The notes under the pieces were generated by a model. It was not told the DNA's origin and searched no databases. It saw nothing but the letters and a program-made list of their open reading frames with translations. The position numbers were made by a program, and so were the translations under genes. From Saprospiraceae bacterium (lineage in GTDB: Bacteria; Bacteroidota; Bacteroidia; Chitinophagales; Saprospiraceae), in contig JADJLQ010000001.1 in the NCBI GenBank assembly GCA_016709995.1, positions 1,522,001-1,586,000 on the forward strand: a stretch of DNA of 64,000 nucleotides. The letters are read 5' to 3'. Of the stretch, positions 42,679 to 52,350 are shown piece by piece (the stretch's first letter is position 1; the number at the start of each line of letters is the position of its first letter).

Positions 42679-44025
42679 TTAGTTAAGTGCCCAGGCTTTA
42701 ATATTTACCCCATTAAAGGTACCACTACTCATGAAAAGAATCACGGTCCTTTTTTTATCTATTTTATCTAAATATCCTTCTAATTGATCGTTTTGGGTAA
42801 ACACTTTCAAATTGGTTTTAGCAAAAGCAGCTTTTACAAAATCGATATCCAAATCAGGCATCCTTTTTATCTCTAAAGTATGTTTATTAAAGAACACGAT
42901 TGCTTCATCTGCTTCATCCAAAACATGAGCATATTGTGGCAAAAAATCTTTGTTGAGGCTGCTGTAAGTATGGAGCTCTACCAGACATATGAGCCTAAAT
43001 TGAGGAAACTGGCTTCGCATAGCCTTTACGGTAGCCTTCACCTTAGAAGGAGCATGGGCAAAGTCGAGATATATCTTGGTGTCAGGAGATATAAATAATG
43101 GTTGTAATCTTTTGGCAGCACCTTTAAAACTCATCAGCGCCTGGAGGGATGCTGTTTCTTCGATTCCAAGATCTGAACAAACCCTAATCGCAGCTTGAAT
43201 GTTTTCAAAATTATGCAGACCGAACACCTGGATTTGAAATTCATGCTCTGCATGTAGCAAATAAGCTGTGCCATCCTTAATCTTATGTGGATAAGCTACA
43301 TAATCAGAAAATGAGATATCCCTCCTGGGTGTTTTATGGACTAAATGGTTAAGCTCTTCATCTTTACCAAAATGGTACACCTTGGCTCCTGAAGGCAAGG
43401 ATTGAATATAATCTGCAAACACATGGATATAATCTTCATGGGTAGGAAAGACATTGATATGATCCCAGGCGATTCCGGTGATGATGGTGATTTGGGGATG
43501 GTAATGTAATATTTTAGGCTTTGGGTCTGTCGGAGCACTGAGATATTCATCGCCCTCAATGATCATGAGAGGGGCATCCGACAGTTTGATCATTAGGTCA
43601 AAGCCTTCCAATGGAGCCCCTACGAGATAATCATAATCAACCCCACAAGCTTTTAGAATATGCATGATCATGGAAGTAGTGGAAGTCTTGCCATGACTAC
43701 CAGCTACTACGATTCTTTTTTTGTTTTGAGCATGCAATCCAATGTACTCCGGATAGGACACTACCTTCAAGTTTAAGGCAATGGCTTTCAGAAGTTCCGG
43801 GTTGTCCTTTTTAGCATGCATCCCTACGATGACCAGATCAATCGATGCATCGATTTGGTCAGGATACCATCCAAAAGGTGGGAGTAAATGATAAGATTCG
43901 AGCTTGTCTTTGGCAGGATTGTAGATCTCATCATCAGACCCCGTGACTTGATGCCCTGCCAGGTGCAAAGCAATACTCAGATTGTGCATGACAGCTCCGC
44001 CCATGGCAATGATATGAATTCGCAT
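42679..44025 (-). CDS. mpl: UDP-N-acetylmuramate:L-alanyl-gamma-D-glutamyl-meso-diaminopimelate ligase
   Basis: Recycles murein tripeptide directly onto UDP-MurNAc. The 448-residue Mur ligase starts MRIHIIAMGGAVMHNLSIAL, as in Mpl rather than MurC, and has the ATP loop VVAGSHGKTSTTSM, the EGDEYLSA motif and the conserved His/Asn block GLHNFENIQAAIRV. The C-terminal domain has LYLDFAHAPSKVKATVKAM. The gene is in line with the carboxylase gene upstream and the SMP-30 gene downstream. Confidence 0.92.
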   Translation of the reverse strand: MRIHIIAMGGAVMHNLSIALHLAGHQVTGSDDEIYNPAKDKLESYHLLPPFGWYPDQIDASIDLVIVGMHAKKDNPELLKAIALNLKVVSYPEYIGLHAQNKKRIVVAGSHGKTSTTSMIMHILKACGVDYDYLVGAPLEGFDLMIKLSDAPLMIIEGDEYLSAPTDPKPKILHYHPQITIITGIAWDHINVFPTHEDYIHVFADYIQSLPSGAKVYHFGKDEELNHLVHKTPRRDISFSDYVAYPHKIKDGTAYLLHAEHEFQIQVFGLHNFENIQAAIRVCSDLGIEETASLQALMSFKGAAKRLQPLFISPDTKIYLDFAHAPSKVKATVKAMRSQFPQFRLICLVELHTYSSLNKDFLPQYAHVLDEADEAIVFFNKHTLEIKRMPDLDIDFVKAAFAKTNLKVFTQNDQLEGYLDKIDKKRTVILFMSSGTFNGVNIKAWALN

Positions 44026-44087
44026 GGGGCAAAAATGATAAATTTATAGTTCGTATTAGTTTTTTTCTTTATTTGTGGATGGAATAT

Positions 44088-45629
44088 TTAAAGTGGAATA
44101 TTGCCATGCTTTTTATCGGACCTTTGGATCTTTTTATTTCTCAAACTAGCAAGTGCTCTGATCAGTTTTCTCCTGGTATCGGCAGGAGTGATTACAGCGT
44201 CAATATACCCCCTGGAAGCTGCCCGGTAGGGGTTGGCAAATTTCTCAGCATATTCATATTCTTTTTCTTTAGCCTTCGCATCAGGATCAGAGGCTGCTTC
44301 TATCTCTTTTTTGAAAATAATCTCACTGGCCCCTTTTGCTCCCATGACTGCTATTTCAGCGGAAGGCCAGGCAAAACTGAAGTCAGCTCCGATATGTTTT
44401 GAATTCATGACATCATAGGCGCCCCCGTATGCCTTGCGCGTGATCACGGTGATCCTTGGTACCGTTGCCTCGCAAAATGCGTATAACAGCTTGGCACCCT
44501 GGCTGATGATACCATTCCATTCCTGATCTGTACCAGGCAAAAAACCAGGTACATCCACCAATACGATCAAGGGGATATTGAAGGAATCGCAAAATCTCAC
44601 AAACCTGGCTCCTTTGACAGAAGCATGCACATCCAAAACTCCTGCCAGCACATTAGGTTGGTTCGCTACAAAACCAACAGATCGACCTGCAATTAGTGCA
44701 AAACCAATGACCAGGTTAGGTGCATATAACTCCTGAATTTCAAAAAAAGAGTTTTCATCCACCAGATTGTTGATTATTTCCTTTACATCATAAGGAGACT
44801 GGCTGGACCCTGGCAAAATTGAATTTAAAACCATGCGATATTCGTCACCAAGTATATAGGGGTAATGTGGGGCGGTCTCCATATAGCTGGCAGGCAGATA
44901 AGTCAAAAGAAGTTTTATTTTATTGATAGCCTCTACATCATTGGCTGCTATCAAATGACTGATGCCTGACTTGACTGCATGCGTTTGTGCTCCACCGAGG
45001 TCATCGCTGGTGACCACTTCGTTTGTCACTGTCTTTACAACATTGGGTCCGGTGACGAACATATATGAAGTCTTGTCTACCATGACTATAAAATCAGTTA
45101 TCGCCGGGGAATATACTGCTCCACCGGCACACGGTCCCATAATCAGAGAAAGTTGAGGTATCAGTCCGGACAATTTAGTGTTTCTATAAAAAACCTCTGC
45201 GTAACCGGCCAAAGAGTCAACTCCTTCCTGTATTCTAGCTCCACCGGAATCATTTAATCCAATGATAGGGGCCAGATTTTGCAGCGCCATATCCATAATG
45301 ACACAGATTTTCTGAGCATGTGTCTCCGACAAAGAACCTCCAAATACCGTAAAATCCTGGGCAAAGACATATACCAATCGGTGATGGATAGTACCATAAC
45401 CGGTCACTACCCCATCCCCATAATAAATATTTTGATCCATATCAAAATCTGTATTCCGATGGGTGACAAGCATTCCGATTTCTTCAAAGGAGGTATCATC
45501 CAGCAAAAGTGCCAATCTTTCCCTGGCGGTCAACTTTCCTTTATTGTGCTGAGATTCAATGCGTTGCTGCCCACCTCCTTGCATGGCAAGTATGGATAAT
45601 GAATCTAAATTTTTCAGTTTTTCTTCCAT
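44088..45629 (-). CDS. Acyl-CoA carboxylase beta subunit (propionyl/methylmalonyl-CoA type carboxyltransferase)
   Basis: The 513-residue protein transfers CO2 from biotin to acyl-CoA; propionyl-CoA is the likely substrate. It has both crotonase-like halves: LTARERLALLLD, GDGVVTGYGTIHHRLVYVFA, LIGLNDSGGARIQEG with the GGAR oxyanion site, then GFLPGTDQEWNGII and RKAYGGAYDVMNSKH in the second half. Biotin carboxylase and carrier genes are not seen nearby. It could also be a methylmalonyl-CoA decarboxylase subunit. Upstream of mpl, about 60 bases apart. Confidence 0.9.
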   Translation of the reverse strand: MEEKLKNLDSLSILAMQGGGQQRIESQHNKGKLTARERLALLLDDTSFEEIGMLVTHRNTDFDMDQNIYYGDGVVTGYGTIHHRLVYVFAQDFTVFGGSLSETHAQKICVIMDMALQNLAPIIGLNDSGGARIQEGVDSLAGYAEVFYRNTKLSGLIPQLSLIMGPCAGGAVYSPAITDFIVMVDKTSYMFVTGPNVVKTVTNEVVTSDDLGGAQTHAVKSGISHLIAANDVEAINKIKLLLTYLPASYMETAPHYPYILGDEYRMVLNSILPGSSQSPYDVKEIINNLVDENSFFEIQELYAPNLVIGFALIAGRSVGFVANQPNVLAGVLDVHASVKGARFVRFCDSFNIPLIVLVDVPGFLPGTDQEWNGIISQGAKLLYAFCEATVPRITVITRKAYGGAYDVMNSKHIGADFSFAWPSAEIAVMGAKGASEIIFKKEIEAASDPDAKAKEKEYEYAEKFANPYRAASRGYIDAVITPADTRRKLIRALASLRNKKIQRSDKKHGNIPL

Positions 45630-45797
45630 AGCTGTTAATATTATTTGATGTTTCTAAAGTGGCCAAATAACATGGTCAAATAATTATTGCTCTTCCTTCT
45701 TATTACTTTAAATGAATTGATACTTAAACCTTGCATAGATACTATGGCTTATCAAGATATTATTAATTTTGCGATTCATTTTAGCAATATATAATAC

Positions 45798-47009
45798 ATG
45801 TCAACAACAGAAATCGAATCTATTTTAAGTGAGCGGGTGCTTAATATGACCGAGTCAGCAACTTTACAGATGGCTGCCATGGCAAGGAAAATGAAAGAGC
45901 AAGGTATCGATGTCATCACCTTGAGTTTAGGTGAGCCTGATTTTGATACTCCTCAACATATCAAGGATGCAGCACTCAAGGCTATGCAAGATGGGCATAC
46001 TAAATATACTGCTGTAGCGGGCAACCTTGATCTGAGAGAAGCCATAGTTGCCAAATTAAAACGAGAAAACGGACTGGATTTTAAACCAAATCAAATAGTC
46101 GTATCTAATGGAGCCAAACAAGACATCGCCAACTTGTGCATGGCCTTACTTAACCCTGGAGATGAGGTCATTATTTTGTCTCCATATTGGGTCTCCTACA
46201 GTGATATAGTGCATATGTTTGGAGGCAAAGCTGTACTACTATCAGCCTCTGTAGATGAAGACTTTAAAGTTCCCGCATCCAAGATAGCCGCTGCCATTAC
46301 TTCAAGGACCAAGCTGATTATGTTTTCGAGCCCGTGTAATCCATCCGGATCAGTATTTAGTCATTCGGAATTGAAGGCAATAGCAGAAGTGGTGGCACCA
46401 CATAAAAATATTTATATCATGTCTGACGAAATCTATGAACACATCACCTTTAGCGGTCAGCATGTGAGCATAGCGTCGTTTCCGGAGGTGAAAGAGAGGA
46501 CTGTCGTGATCAATGGCTTTTCAAAAGCCTTTGCTATGACTGGATGGAGATTAGGATATATGGCAGCACCTCTGTTCATAGCTGAAGCTTGTACCAAGAT
46601 CCAAGGGCAGATTACATCCGGGGCCAATTCGATTGCCCAAAAAGCTGGCGTAGCAGCATTAAATTCTGACCTGCAACCTACCCTGGATATGACTGCAGCC
46701 TTTAAAAAAAGAAGGGACTTGATCATTTCACTGTTAAAGGACATCCCCGGGTTTAAATGTAATTTTCCTACCGGTGCCTTTTACATTTTTCCTGATATTA
46801 GTTATTATTTTGGTAAAACTGATGGCCAGACAGTCATTAACAATTCGGACGATTTTGCTTTGTTTCTATTGCACCATGCACATGTAGCCACCGTAGGAGG
46901 ATCCGCCTTTGGTGATGACAATTGTTTCAGAATATCTTATGCCGCCAGCGAACAAAATATTGAAGAAGCCGTCAGAAGAATTAAGAAGGCGGTAACAACC
47001 CTTCATTAG
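45798..47009 (+). CDS. Pyridoxal-phosphate aminotransferase, class I (aspartate aminotransferase type)
   Basis: A 403-residue fold-type I aminotransferase. The PLP-binding lysine is in NGFSKAFAMTGWRLGY. Other blocks are SLGEPDFDTPQHIKDAA, NGAKQDIANLCMALL and FSSPCNPSGSVFS, where Asn-Pro contacts PLP. The C-terminal Arg in CFRISYAAS should bind the substrate carboxylate. The bacterial class Ib pattern suggests aspartate as donor, linking to ppc and mdh products; other amino acids are possible. A TAATTTTG box at 45764-45771 may drive it. Confidence 0.9.
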   Translation: MSTTEIESILSERVLNMTESATLQMAAMARKMKEQGIDVITLSLGEPDFDTPQHIKDAALKAMQDGHTKYTAVAGNLDLREAIVAKLKRENGLDFKPNQIVVSNGAKQDIANLCMALLNPGDEVIILSPYWVSYSDIVHMFGGKAVLLSASVDEDFKVPASKIAAAITSRTKLIMFSSPCNPSGSVFSHSELKAIAEVVAPHKNIYIMSDEIYEHITFSGQHVSIASFPEVKERTVVINGFSKAFAMTGWRLGYMAAPLFIAEACTKIQGQITSGANSIAQKAGVAALNSDLQPTLDMTAAFKKRRDLIISLLKDIPGFKCNFPTGAFYIFPDISYYFGKTDGQTVINNSDDFALFLLHHAHVATVGGSAFGDDNCFRISYAASEQNIEEAVRRIKKAVTTLH

Positions 47010-47064
47010 AATGATTTTGAATGCTTGGTGACTTCGGAATAAATGAGTAACTTTATATATAAGT

Positions 47065-48141
47065 ATGACAGCAATTAAATTTTCCAATACTAATGCACAG
47101 TTTTTTCCTACATTAAAACAGCGCGTTTCTGATTATTTTGAAGAGAATAAAATTTCTCCAACAGGTAATTACATATTATACATTAAATCAGCCATTTTAA
47201 TAAGCCTGCTTGCAGCTACTTATATATGGTTAGTATTTTATACGCCTTCGAGTATTTTATTGGCCCTTGTGCTATGTATGGCGATGGGCTTCATTTTTGC
47301 TGGCATTGGATTCAATGTGATGCATGACGGAGCACATGGTAGCTATTCCAAGAAAAACTGGTTAAATAATATTATGGCCTATTCTCTGGACCTCCTGGGT
47401 GGAAGCTCCTATATGTGGAAGTATAAGCATAATATGGCGCATCACTCATTCACTAATATAGATGGCATGGATGAAGATATAGACATCAGGCCATTTATGA
47501 GGGTAAGTGAAGGTCAGAAAAAACTACCAATGCACAAGTTTCAGCATATTTATGGCTTCTTACTATATAGTCTGTCTTACTTGATTTGGATTTTCTCCAA
47601 CGATTTTTCAAAATATTTTAAAGGTAAAATAAGAGGTACCATAGCTATACCAAAGATGACTATTGGAGAGCATGTCCATTTTTGGGCAACTAAAATTGCG
47701 TACGTTGCGATATTTCTGATTATCCCCATATTTAAAGTAGGTCTATTAAAGACGATTTTAGGTTATGGTCTATTGGTATTCGTGACTGGTATCGTTATTG
47801 CCTTTACATTCCAACTCGCTCACGTACACGAAGAAGCCGAATTCGTGGCACCCCATGGAGAAGAATTTTTAATAGAAAATAATTGGGCAGTGCATCAGAT
47901 GAAAACTACAGCCAATTTTGCAACCAAACAAAAATGGCATGGCTGGTTTTGGGGAGGACTTAACTATCAGATAGAGCATCACTTATTTCCGAAAATATCT
48001 CATATTCATTACCCTGCAATCAGTAAAATTGTCAAACAAACTTGTAAGGAATTTAATGTGGCTTACGTGGAGTTTCCAACTGTGGTAAGTGCTATATATT
48101 CCCACTTTATGCACCTTCGGGCCTTAGGTTCAGCTGCCTAA
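47065..48141 (+). CDS. Membrane fatty acid desaturase, front-end type
   Basis: A 358-residue membrane di-iron desaturase. The histidine boxes are HDGAH, HNMAHH (both in the first half) and QIEHH near the C-terminus. Gln in the third box is the hallmark of front-end (delta-5/6) desaturases, and there is no fused cytochrome b5. Hydrophobic segments at about 38-62, 65-85, 165-180 and 215-260 cross the membrane. It probably modifies phospholipid acyl chains for cold adaptation. Convergent with the SET gene downstream. Confidence 0.85.
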   Translation: MTAIKFSNTNAQFFPTLKQRVSDYFEENKISPTGNYILYIKSAILISLLAATYIWLVFYTPSSILLALVLCMAMGFIFAGIGFNVMHDGAHGSYSKKNWLNNIMAYSLDLLGGSSYMWKYKHNMAHHSFTNIDGMDEDIDIRPFMRVSEGQKKLPMHKFQHIYGFLLYSLSYLIWIFSNDFSKYFKGKIRGTIAIPKMTIGEHVHFWATKIAYVAIFLIIPIFKVGLLKTILGYGLLVFVTGIVIAFTFQLAHVHEEAEFVAPHGEEFLIENNWAVHQMKTTANFATKQKWHGWFWGGLNYQIEHHLFPKISHIHYPAISKIVKQTCKEFNVAYVEFPTVVSAIYSHFMHLRALGSAA

Positions 48142-48194
48142 TAGTATTCCAATAAATCGTAAATAACGTATTAAAAGGATTCAAGGAATAAAGT

Positions 48195-48602
48195 TTATTC
48201 CCAATCTACTATTGTACCGTAATCAACCAATAATTCTTCCCCGGGTTGGATATCCCGGATTGCTTCAAATGATTCACCTTCATTGATTGAGGCTACATTT
48301 GGCTCATCACTGTGATTGAGATACAGGGAGATATCCATTTTCTTAAATCCATCTGCAGGAACAAAGTAGTCCTTGTCATCATAGAGACAATAGGTTTCTA
48401 TCATATAGCGGGCAGGGTCTGGCAGGGCATTGACTTCTTCGAAGCTCAACCTGACCCATTCTCCCTCCTCTTTTGAAAACATTCGCCTGCAACCCTTAGG
48501 AATATGGCATACTGCAAAAACTCCAATACCGTGTATACCCGATGGCTTGATCATCACATAATGGTGATGATTCAGTTCTTCTAACAATGTTTTCTTACTC
48601 AT
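48195..48602 (-). CDS. SET-domain protein (putative lysine methyltransferase)
   Basis: A 135-residue single SET domain: GIHGIGVFAVCHIPKGCRRM is the N-terminal strand block, SLYLNHSDEPNVAS provides the conserved Asn-His of the SAM pocket, and GEELLVDYG is the C-terminal pseudoknot piece. Bacterial stand-alone SET proteins may methylate ribosomal or DNA-binding proteins; the target is unknown. It lies just past the dnaK terminator, 82 bases after dnaK, and may have its own promoter. Confidence 0.85.
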   Translation of the reverse strand: MSKKTLLEELNHHHYVMIKPSGIHGIGVFAVCHIPKGCRRMFSKEEGEWVRLSFEEVNALPDPARYMIETYCLYDDKDYFVPADGFKKMDISLYLNHSDEPNVASINEGESFEAIRDIQPGEELLVDYGTIVDWE

Positions 48603-48623
48603 ATTAAGTGCGCTAAATTAAAA

Positions 48624-48658
48624 GAAAAAGGGCTCTGATCGTATCAATCAAAGCCCTT
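48624..48658 (-). terminator. Rho-independent terminator of dnaK
   Basis: On the minus strand a 13-bp stem with G-T pairs (AGGGCTTTGATTG paired with CGATCAGAGCCCT, loop ATA) is followed by five Ts. It lies 26 bases after the dnaK stop codon. Confidence 0.9.
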
Positions 48659-48683
48659 GCTATTTTTAAAACAAAACGTATGC

Positions 48684-50600
48684 TTACTTTTTGTCAGATA
48701 CTTCTTCGTACTCCACATCGGTCACGTTATCTGCTCCTTCATTTTTAGCACCGGAAGCAGCATCAGCACTTGAATCAGCCCCTGGCTGGCCTGCACCTTG
48801 TTGCGCCTGATAGATTTCCTGGCTGGCAGCTTGCCATACAGTATTAAGGCTTTCAGTGGCTTTGTCTATCCGGTCGGCATCTTTAGAAGCATGCGCTTCT
48901 TTTAAGGCTGCCAGGGCACTTTCGATACTGGTTTTGTTGCCTGCAGAGAGTTTATCACCAAAATCTTTGAGCTGTTTTTCAGTCTGGAATATCAGTGAGT
49001 CAGCCACATTAATTTTCTCGACCATCTCCTTTGCTTTTTTATCAGAGTCTGCATTGGCTTCAGCTTCATTCTTCATCCTTTCTATCTCTTCCTTGGATAA
49101 TCCGGTGGAAGCTTCAATTCGGATCTTTTGCTCTTTGCCGGTGCCTTTATCTTTGGCAGATACATTGAGCATACCATTGGCATCGATATCAAAGGTGACC
49201 TCGATCTGTGGGACACCTCTTTGTGCTGGTGGTATGCCATCCAGTATGAATCGACCAACAGCCCGATTGTCCTTGGCCATAGTTCTTTCACCTTGGAGAA
49301 TATGAATTTCAACCGAAGGTTGATTGTCAGCAGCGGTGGAGTATACTTTTGATTTTCGACTTGGTATAGTAGTATTTCCTTCGATCACTACATCATAAAC
49401 ACCCCCCATCGTCTCTATACCCATGCTAAGTGGAGTGACATCCAATAAAAGGACATCTTTAACATCCCCGGTAAGCACACCTCCCTGGATGGCAGCACCT
49501 ATGGCTACCACTTCATCCGGATTCACCCCTTTATTTGGTTTTTTACCAAAAAAATCTTCAACTGCCTGTTGAATTCTCGGGATCCGAGTACTTCCTCCTA
49601 CCAATATCACTTCGTCTATATCATTTTTGGTCAAACCTGCATCTTTCAATGCTTGCTCGCAAGGCTTGATAGATCTTTGCACGAGGTGATCAACCAACTG
49701 TTCAAACTTAGCTTTGCTCAATTTAACATCCAAATGCTTAGGCACACCATCAACAGCGGTCACATATGGCAAGGTTATAGAAGTTTCAGAAGAAGATGAA
49801 AGCTCAATTTTAGCTCTTTCAGCAGCATCTTTAAGTCTTTGTAAAGCCATAGGATCTTTTCTGAGATCGATGGCTTCTTGTTTTTTGAATTCTTCCGCAA
49901 GCCAGTCGATGATGACTCCATCAAAATCATCCCCTCCGAGGTGAGTATCTCCATTGGTAGATTTTACTTCAAATACACCATCTCCAAGATCAAGGATTGA
50001 GATATCAAAAGTACCTCCCCCAAGGTCATATACTGCGATGGTCATGTCTTTATTCTTCTTGTCCATACCATATGCCAAAGCTGCTGCAGTAGGTTCATTG
50101 ATGATCCTTTTTACTGTAAGCCCGGCGATCTCCCCGGCTTCTTTGGTTGCCTGACGCTGAGAGTCGTTAAAGTAAGCTGGTACCGTGATGACCGCTTCTG
50201 TAACTTCATATCCCAAAAAGTCTTCGGCAGTCTTTTTCATTTTTTGTAGTACTATGGCCGAAATTTCCTGTGGTGTATAATTCCTTCCATCTATATCCAC
50301 TCTGATCGTGTCATTATCTCCACGGGTGATTTTATACGATACACGCTTGAGTTCTTCCGTGACTTCTGCATATCTGCGTCCCATAAACCTTTTGATAGAG
50401 GATATGGTCCTTGTAGGATTGGTGATAGCCTGACGCTTAGCAGGATCACCTACTTTCCTTTCTCCTTTGTCCATAAATCCAACAATGGAAGGGGTTGTCC
50501 TTCGACCTTCATCATTGGCTATTACAGTAGGCTCTCCGCCTTCTATGACCGCTACACACGAGTTGGTAGTACCCAGGTCGATTCCAATTATTTTTCCCAT
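48684..50600 (-). CDS. dnaK: Chaperone DnaK (Hsp70)
   Basis: ATP-dependent chaperone. The 638-residue protein starts MGKIIGIDLGTTNSCVAVIE. It has AVITVPAYFNDSQRQATK and IAVYDLGGGTFDISILDLG in the nucleotide-binding domain, the linker DVLLLDVTPLSMGIETMGG, and a substrate-binding domain. The lid is helical, and the C-terminal tail ends with an acidic EEVSDKK-like region, as in many DnaK. dnaJ and grpE are not adjacent. No CIRCE element was seen upstream. Confidence 0.98.
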   Translation of the reverse strand: MGKIIGIDLGTTNSCVAVIEGGEPTVIANDEGRRTTPSIVGFMDKGERKVGDPAKRQAITNPTRTISSIKRFMGRRYAEVTEELKRVSYKITRGDNDTIRVDIDGRNYTPQEISAIVLQKMKKTAEDFLGYEVTEAVITVPAYFNDSQRQATKEAGEIAGLTVKRIINEPTAAALAYGMDKKNKDMTIAVYDLGGGTFDISILDLGDGVFEVKSTNGDTHLGGDDFDGVIIDWLAEEFKKQEAIDLRKDPMALQRLKDAAERAKIELSSSSETSITLPYVTAVDGVPKHLDVKLSKAKFEQLVDHLVQRSIKPCEQALKDAGLTKNDIDEVILVGGSTRIPRIQQAVEDFFGKKPNKGVNPDEVVAIGAAIQGGVLTGDVKDVLLLDVTPLSMGIETMGGVYDVVIEGNTTIPSRKSKVYSTAADNQPSVEIHILQGERTMAKDNRAVGRFILDGIPPAQRGVPQIEVTFDIDANGMLNVSAKDKGTGKEQKIRIEASTGLSKEEIERMKNEAEANADSDKKAKEMVEKINVADSLIFQTEKQLKDFGDKLSAGNKTSIESALAALKEAHASKDADRIDKATESLNTVWQAASQEIYQAQQGAGQPGADSSADAASGAKNEGADNVTDVEYEEVSDKK

Positions 50601-50762
50601 ATGATTATTTCTTTTTAGTGAATTCTAATTTATGATAACATAGTTGGTTTATCAATACATATGCCAATAGGTTTTTTTGACAAAATGTTGGCTAGAAAGG
50701 TAAATTTATGCTTAGTATGACATCTTTATATTCAGGATGTCTGACAAAAAGGCAGATCAAGG

Positions 50763-51998
50763 TTACAAGATCTTACCTGACTTCATCACTAGCTTTATAC
50801 TCTGAACTGCCTTTAGGTCTTCACCGGGGTGGCCCATGACTATGACGATATCTGCCAGGTAACCTGGCTTGATACTTCCTTTATGATCAAGTCCAAATAC
50901 ATCGGCATTGATAGAAGTCGCAGTCTTTAACACTTCAATATTGGTCATGCCGTATTCTTTCATCAATAAGAGCTCTCTGGCATTTTCTCCATGAGCAAAT
51001 ACACCAACATCACCTCCAAAAATGATTTTTACTCCACTTTGTAAGGCCAATTTAAAGCTCATCATCTTGGCTTTGATCCTTTCGGGAAGACTGTCCGTAT
51101 TTTTTTCCCATCCCTTATATGACATGATTGCTTCGCCTGCTGCAAGAGTAGGACACAATGAGACCTTGAACTTTTTCATCAAAGCAAATATTTCAGCATC
51201 ACCTTCATCACCGTGCTCAATAGTACTCACTCCCCCAAGAATGGCTCTTCGCATGCCTTCTTTTGTACTGGCATGGGCAACAACGCGTCGTCCTGAGCTG
51301 GCCGCCGTCTCAACAATGGATTTGATCTCTTCAATGGAAAAAGTGGGCATAGCAGCACCAAAAGGACCCCAGCGATAGTCTGCATAAATTTTAATGACAT
51401 CCACGCCATGGCCGATTTGATCACGGACTACCCTGATCAGATCCTGCCCATCAGCTTCTTCTGCTCCACGTGGGGATGAAAACACCATGCTCTTTGGACC
51501 ATAACTGCCAGTAGCTACTATCGCTCTACCTGCACAGATTAAATCAGGCCCAATCAATATGCCTTTCGCTAAGGCCTGTTTAATTTCTACATCCGCATAA
51601 TCTACGCCTTCGGTGCCTAAATCTCTCAATGTGGTAAAACCAGCCATGAGAGAAGCTTTCAGATGTAGAGCAGCCCTCAATACCCTCTCTGACCTGCTCT
51701 CTGTCAATACCTGATCATTCCATGAAGTCTCTTCATAAGGATGTAACAAAATATGTGAATGGCCTTCGATCATGCCTGGCATCAAGGTAGTCCCAGGCAG
51801 TTTTAGAATAGTGGTTCCTTTATCAACTGAAATAACTGGTTTTATTTCCTTGATCAAAGTTCCTTGAACCAAAACCTGCCATCCATCCAAAAAAGACTCA
51901 CCATCAAAGACCCTATCCGGGATTAATAATATAGACTGAGTTCGTGATAGCATCGAACCTAGCAATAAAATGAGAACGAGATGAAACCTCCAATGCAT
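50763..51998 (-). CDS. Amidohydrolase-family protein with signal peptide
   Basis: A 411-residue amidohydrolase (imidazolonepropionase/prolidase-like branch). A signal-like N-terminus (MHWRFHLVLILLLGSMLSRT) is followed by the metal motif MIEGHSHILLHP, Lys in VIKIYADYRWG as bridging residue, His in VVAHASTKEG and IEHGDEGD, and Asp in IIFGGDVGVFAHG. This order fits a two-metal TIM-barrel enzyme that may cleave dipeptides or ring amides outside the cytoplasm. The small gene at 52022 lies just upstream. Confidence 0.87.
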   Translation of the reverse strand: MHWRFHLVLILLLGSMLSRTQSILLIPDRVFDGESFLDGWQVLVQGTLIKEIKPVISVDKGTTILKLPGTTLMPGMIEGHSHILLHPYEETSWNDQVLTESRSERVLRAALHLKASLMAGFTTLRDLGTEGVDYADVEIKQALAKGILIGPDLICAGRAIVATGSYGPKSMVFSSPRGAEEADGQDLIRVVRDQIGHGVDVIKIYADYRWGPFGAAMPTFSIEEIKSIVETAASSGRRVVAHASTKEGMRRAILGGVSTIEHGDEGDAEIFALMKKFKVSLCPTLAAGEAIMSYKGWEKNTDSLPERIKAKMMSFKLALQSGVKIIFGGDVGVFAHGENARELLLMKEYGMTNIEVLKTATSINADVFGLDHKGSIKPGYLADIVIVMGHPGEDLKAVQSIKLVMKSGKIL

Positions 51999-52021
51999 AC
52001 TCTTACCGGATAAGGTGAACT

Positions 52022-52243
52022 TTAAGTCTCGAAAACAGTGATTTTAACTGGGGTGCCCCACATAAACAAGGAGATTTCCTCCTCAACTGGCTTTGCTTTA
52101 CATATTACTTTCTTTCCCTCAGTTTTTAATTGATCCGGCATATTCACAGGTCTATATTTTTCACCTTTATCGGAGATGATGGCCCAAAACCCGGTAGCCA
52201 GGCTGATATATTGTACTTCGCCTTTTATTGTGATTGATTTCAT
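52022..52243 (-). CDS. Small conserved protein of unknown function, 73 residues
   Basis: The 73-residue product is beta-rich and starts MKSITIKGEVQYISLATGFW. The layout, with GEVQYISLATGFWAII followed by GEKYRPVNMPDQLKTEG and KPVEEEISLFMWGTPVKI, suggests a small OB-like barrel. There is no signal or membrane segment. It lies 23 bases upstream of the amidohydrolase on the same strand. I do not recognise it and assign no function. Confidence 0.65.
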   Translation of the reverse strand: MKSITIKGEVQYISLATGFWAIISDKGEKYRPVNMPDQLKTEGKKVICKAKPVEEEISLFMWGTPVKITVFET

Positions 52244-52350
52244 TAAGGTAGTATTTGCTTAAAGTGATGAAGTAATAGGAAGCAGTTGATAAATATAAAC
52301 AATTTAACTCATGCTGCTAATGCAACTAATCAATGCGAAATAAAAGAAAA

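Noticed and set aside
48185..48201. GGAATAAA-G-TTTATTCC palindrome as a terminator
   Set aside because: The loop is too small as drawn, there is no T-run, and it overlaps the stop codon of the SET gene.
48856..49305. 149-codon plus-strand frame inside dnaK
   Set aside because: A shadow of the conserved dnaK sequence on the other strand; the protein has no recognisable family.
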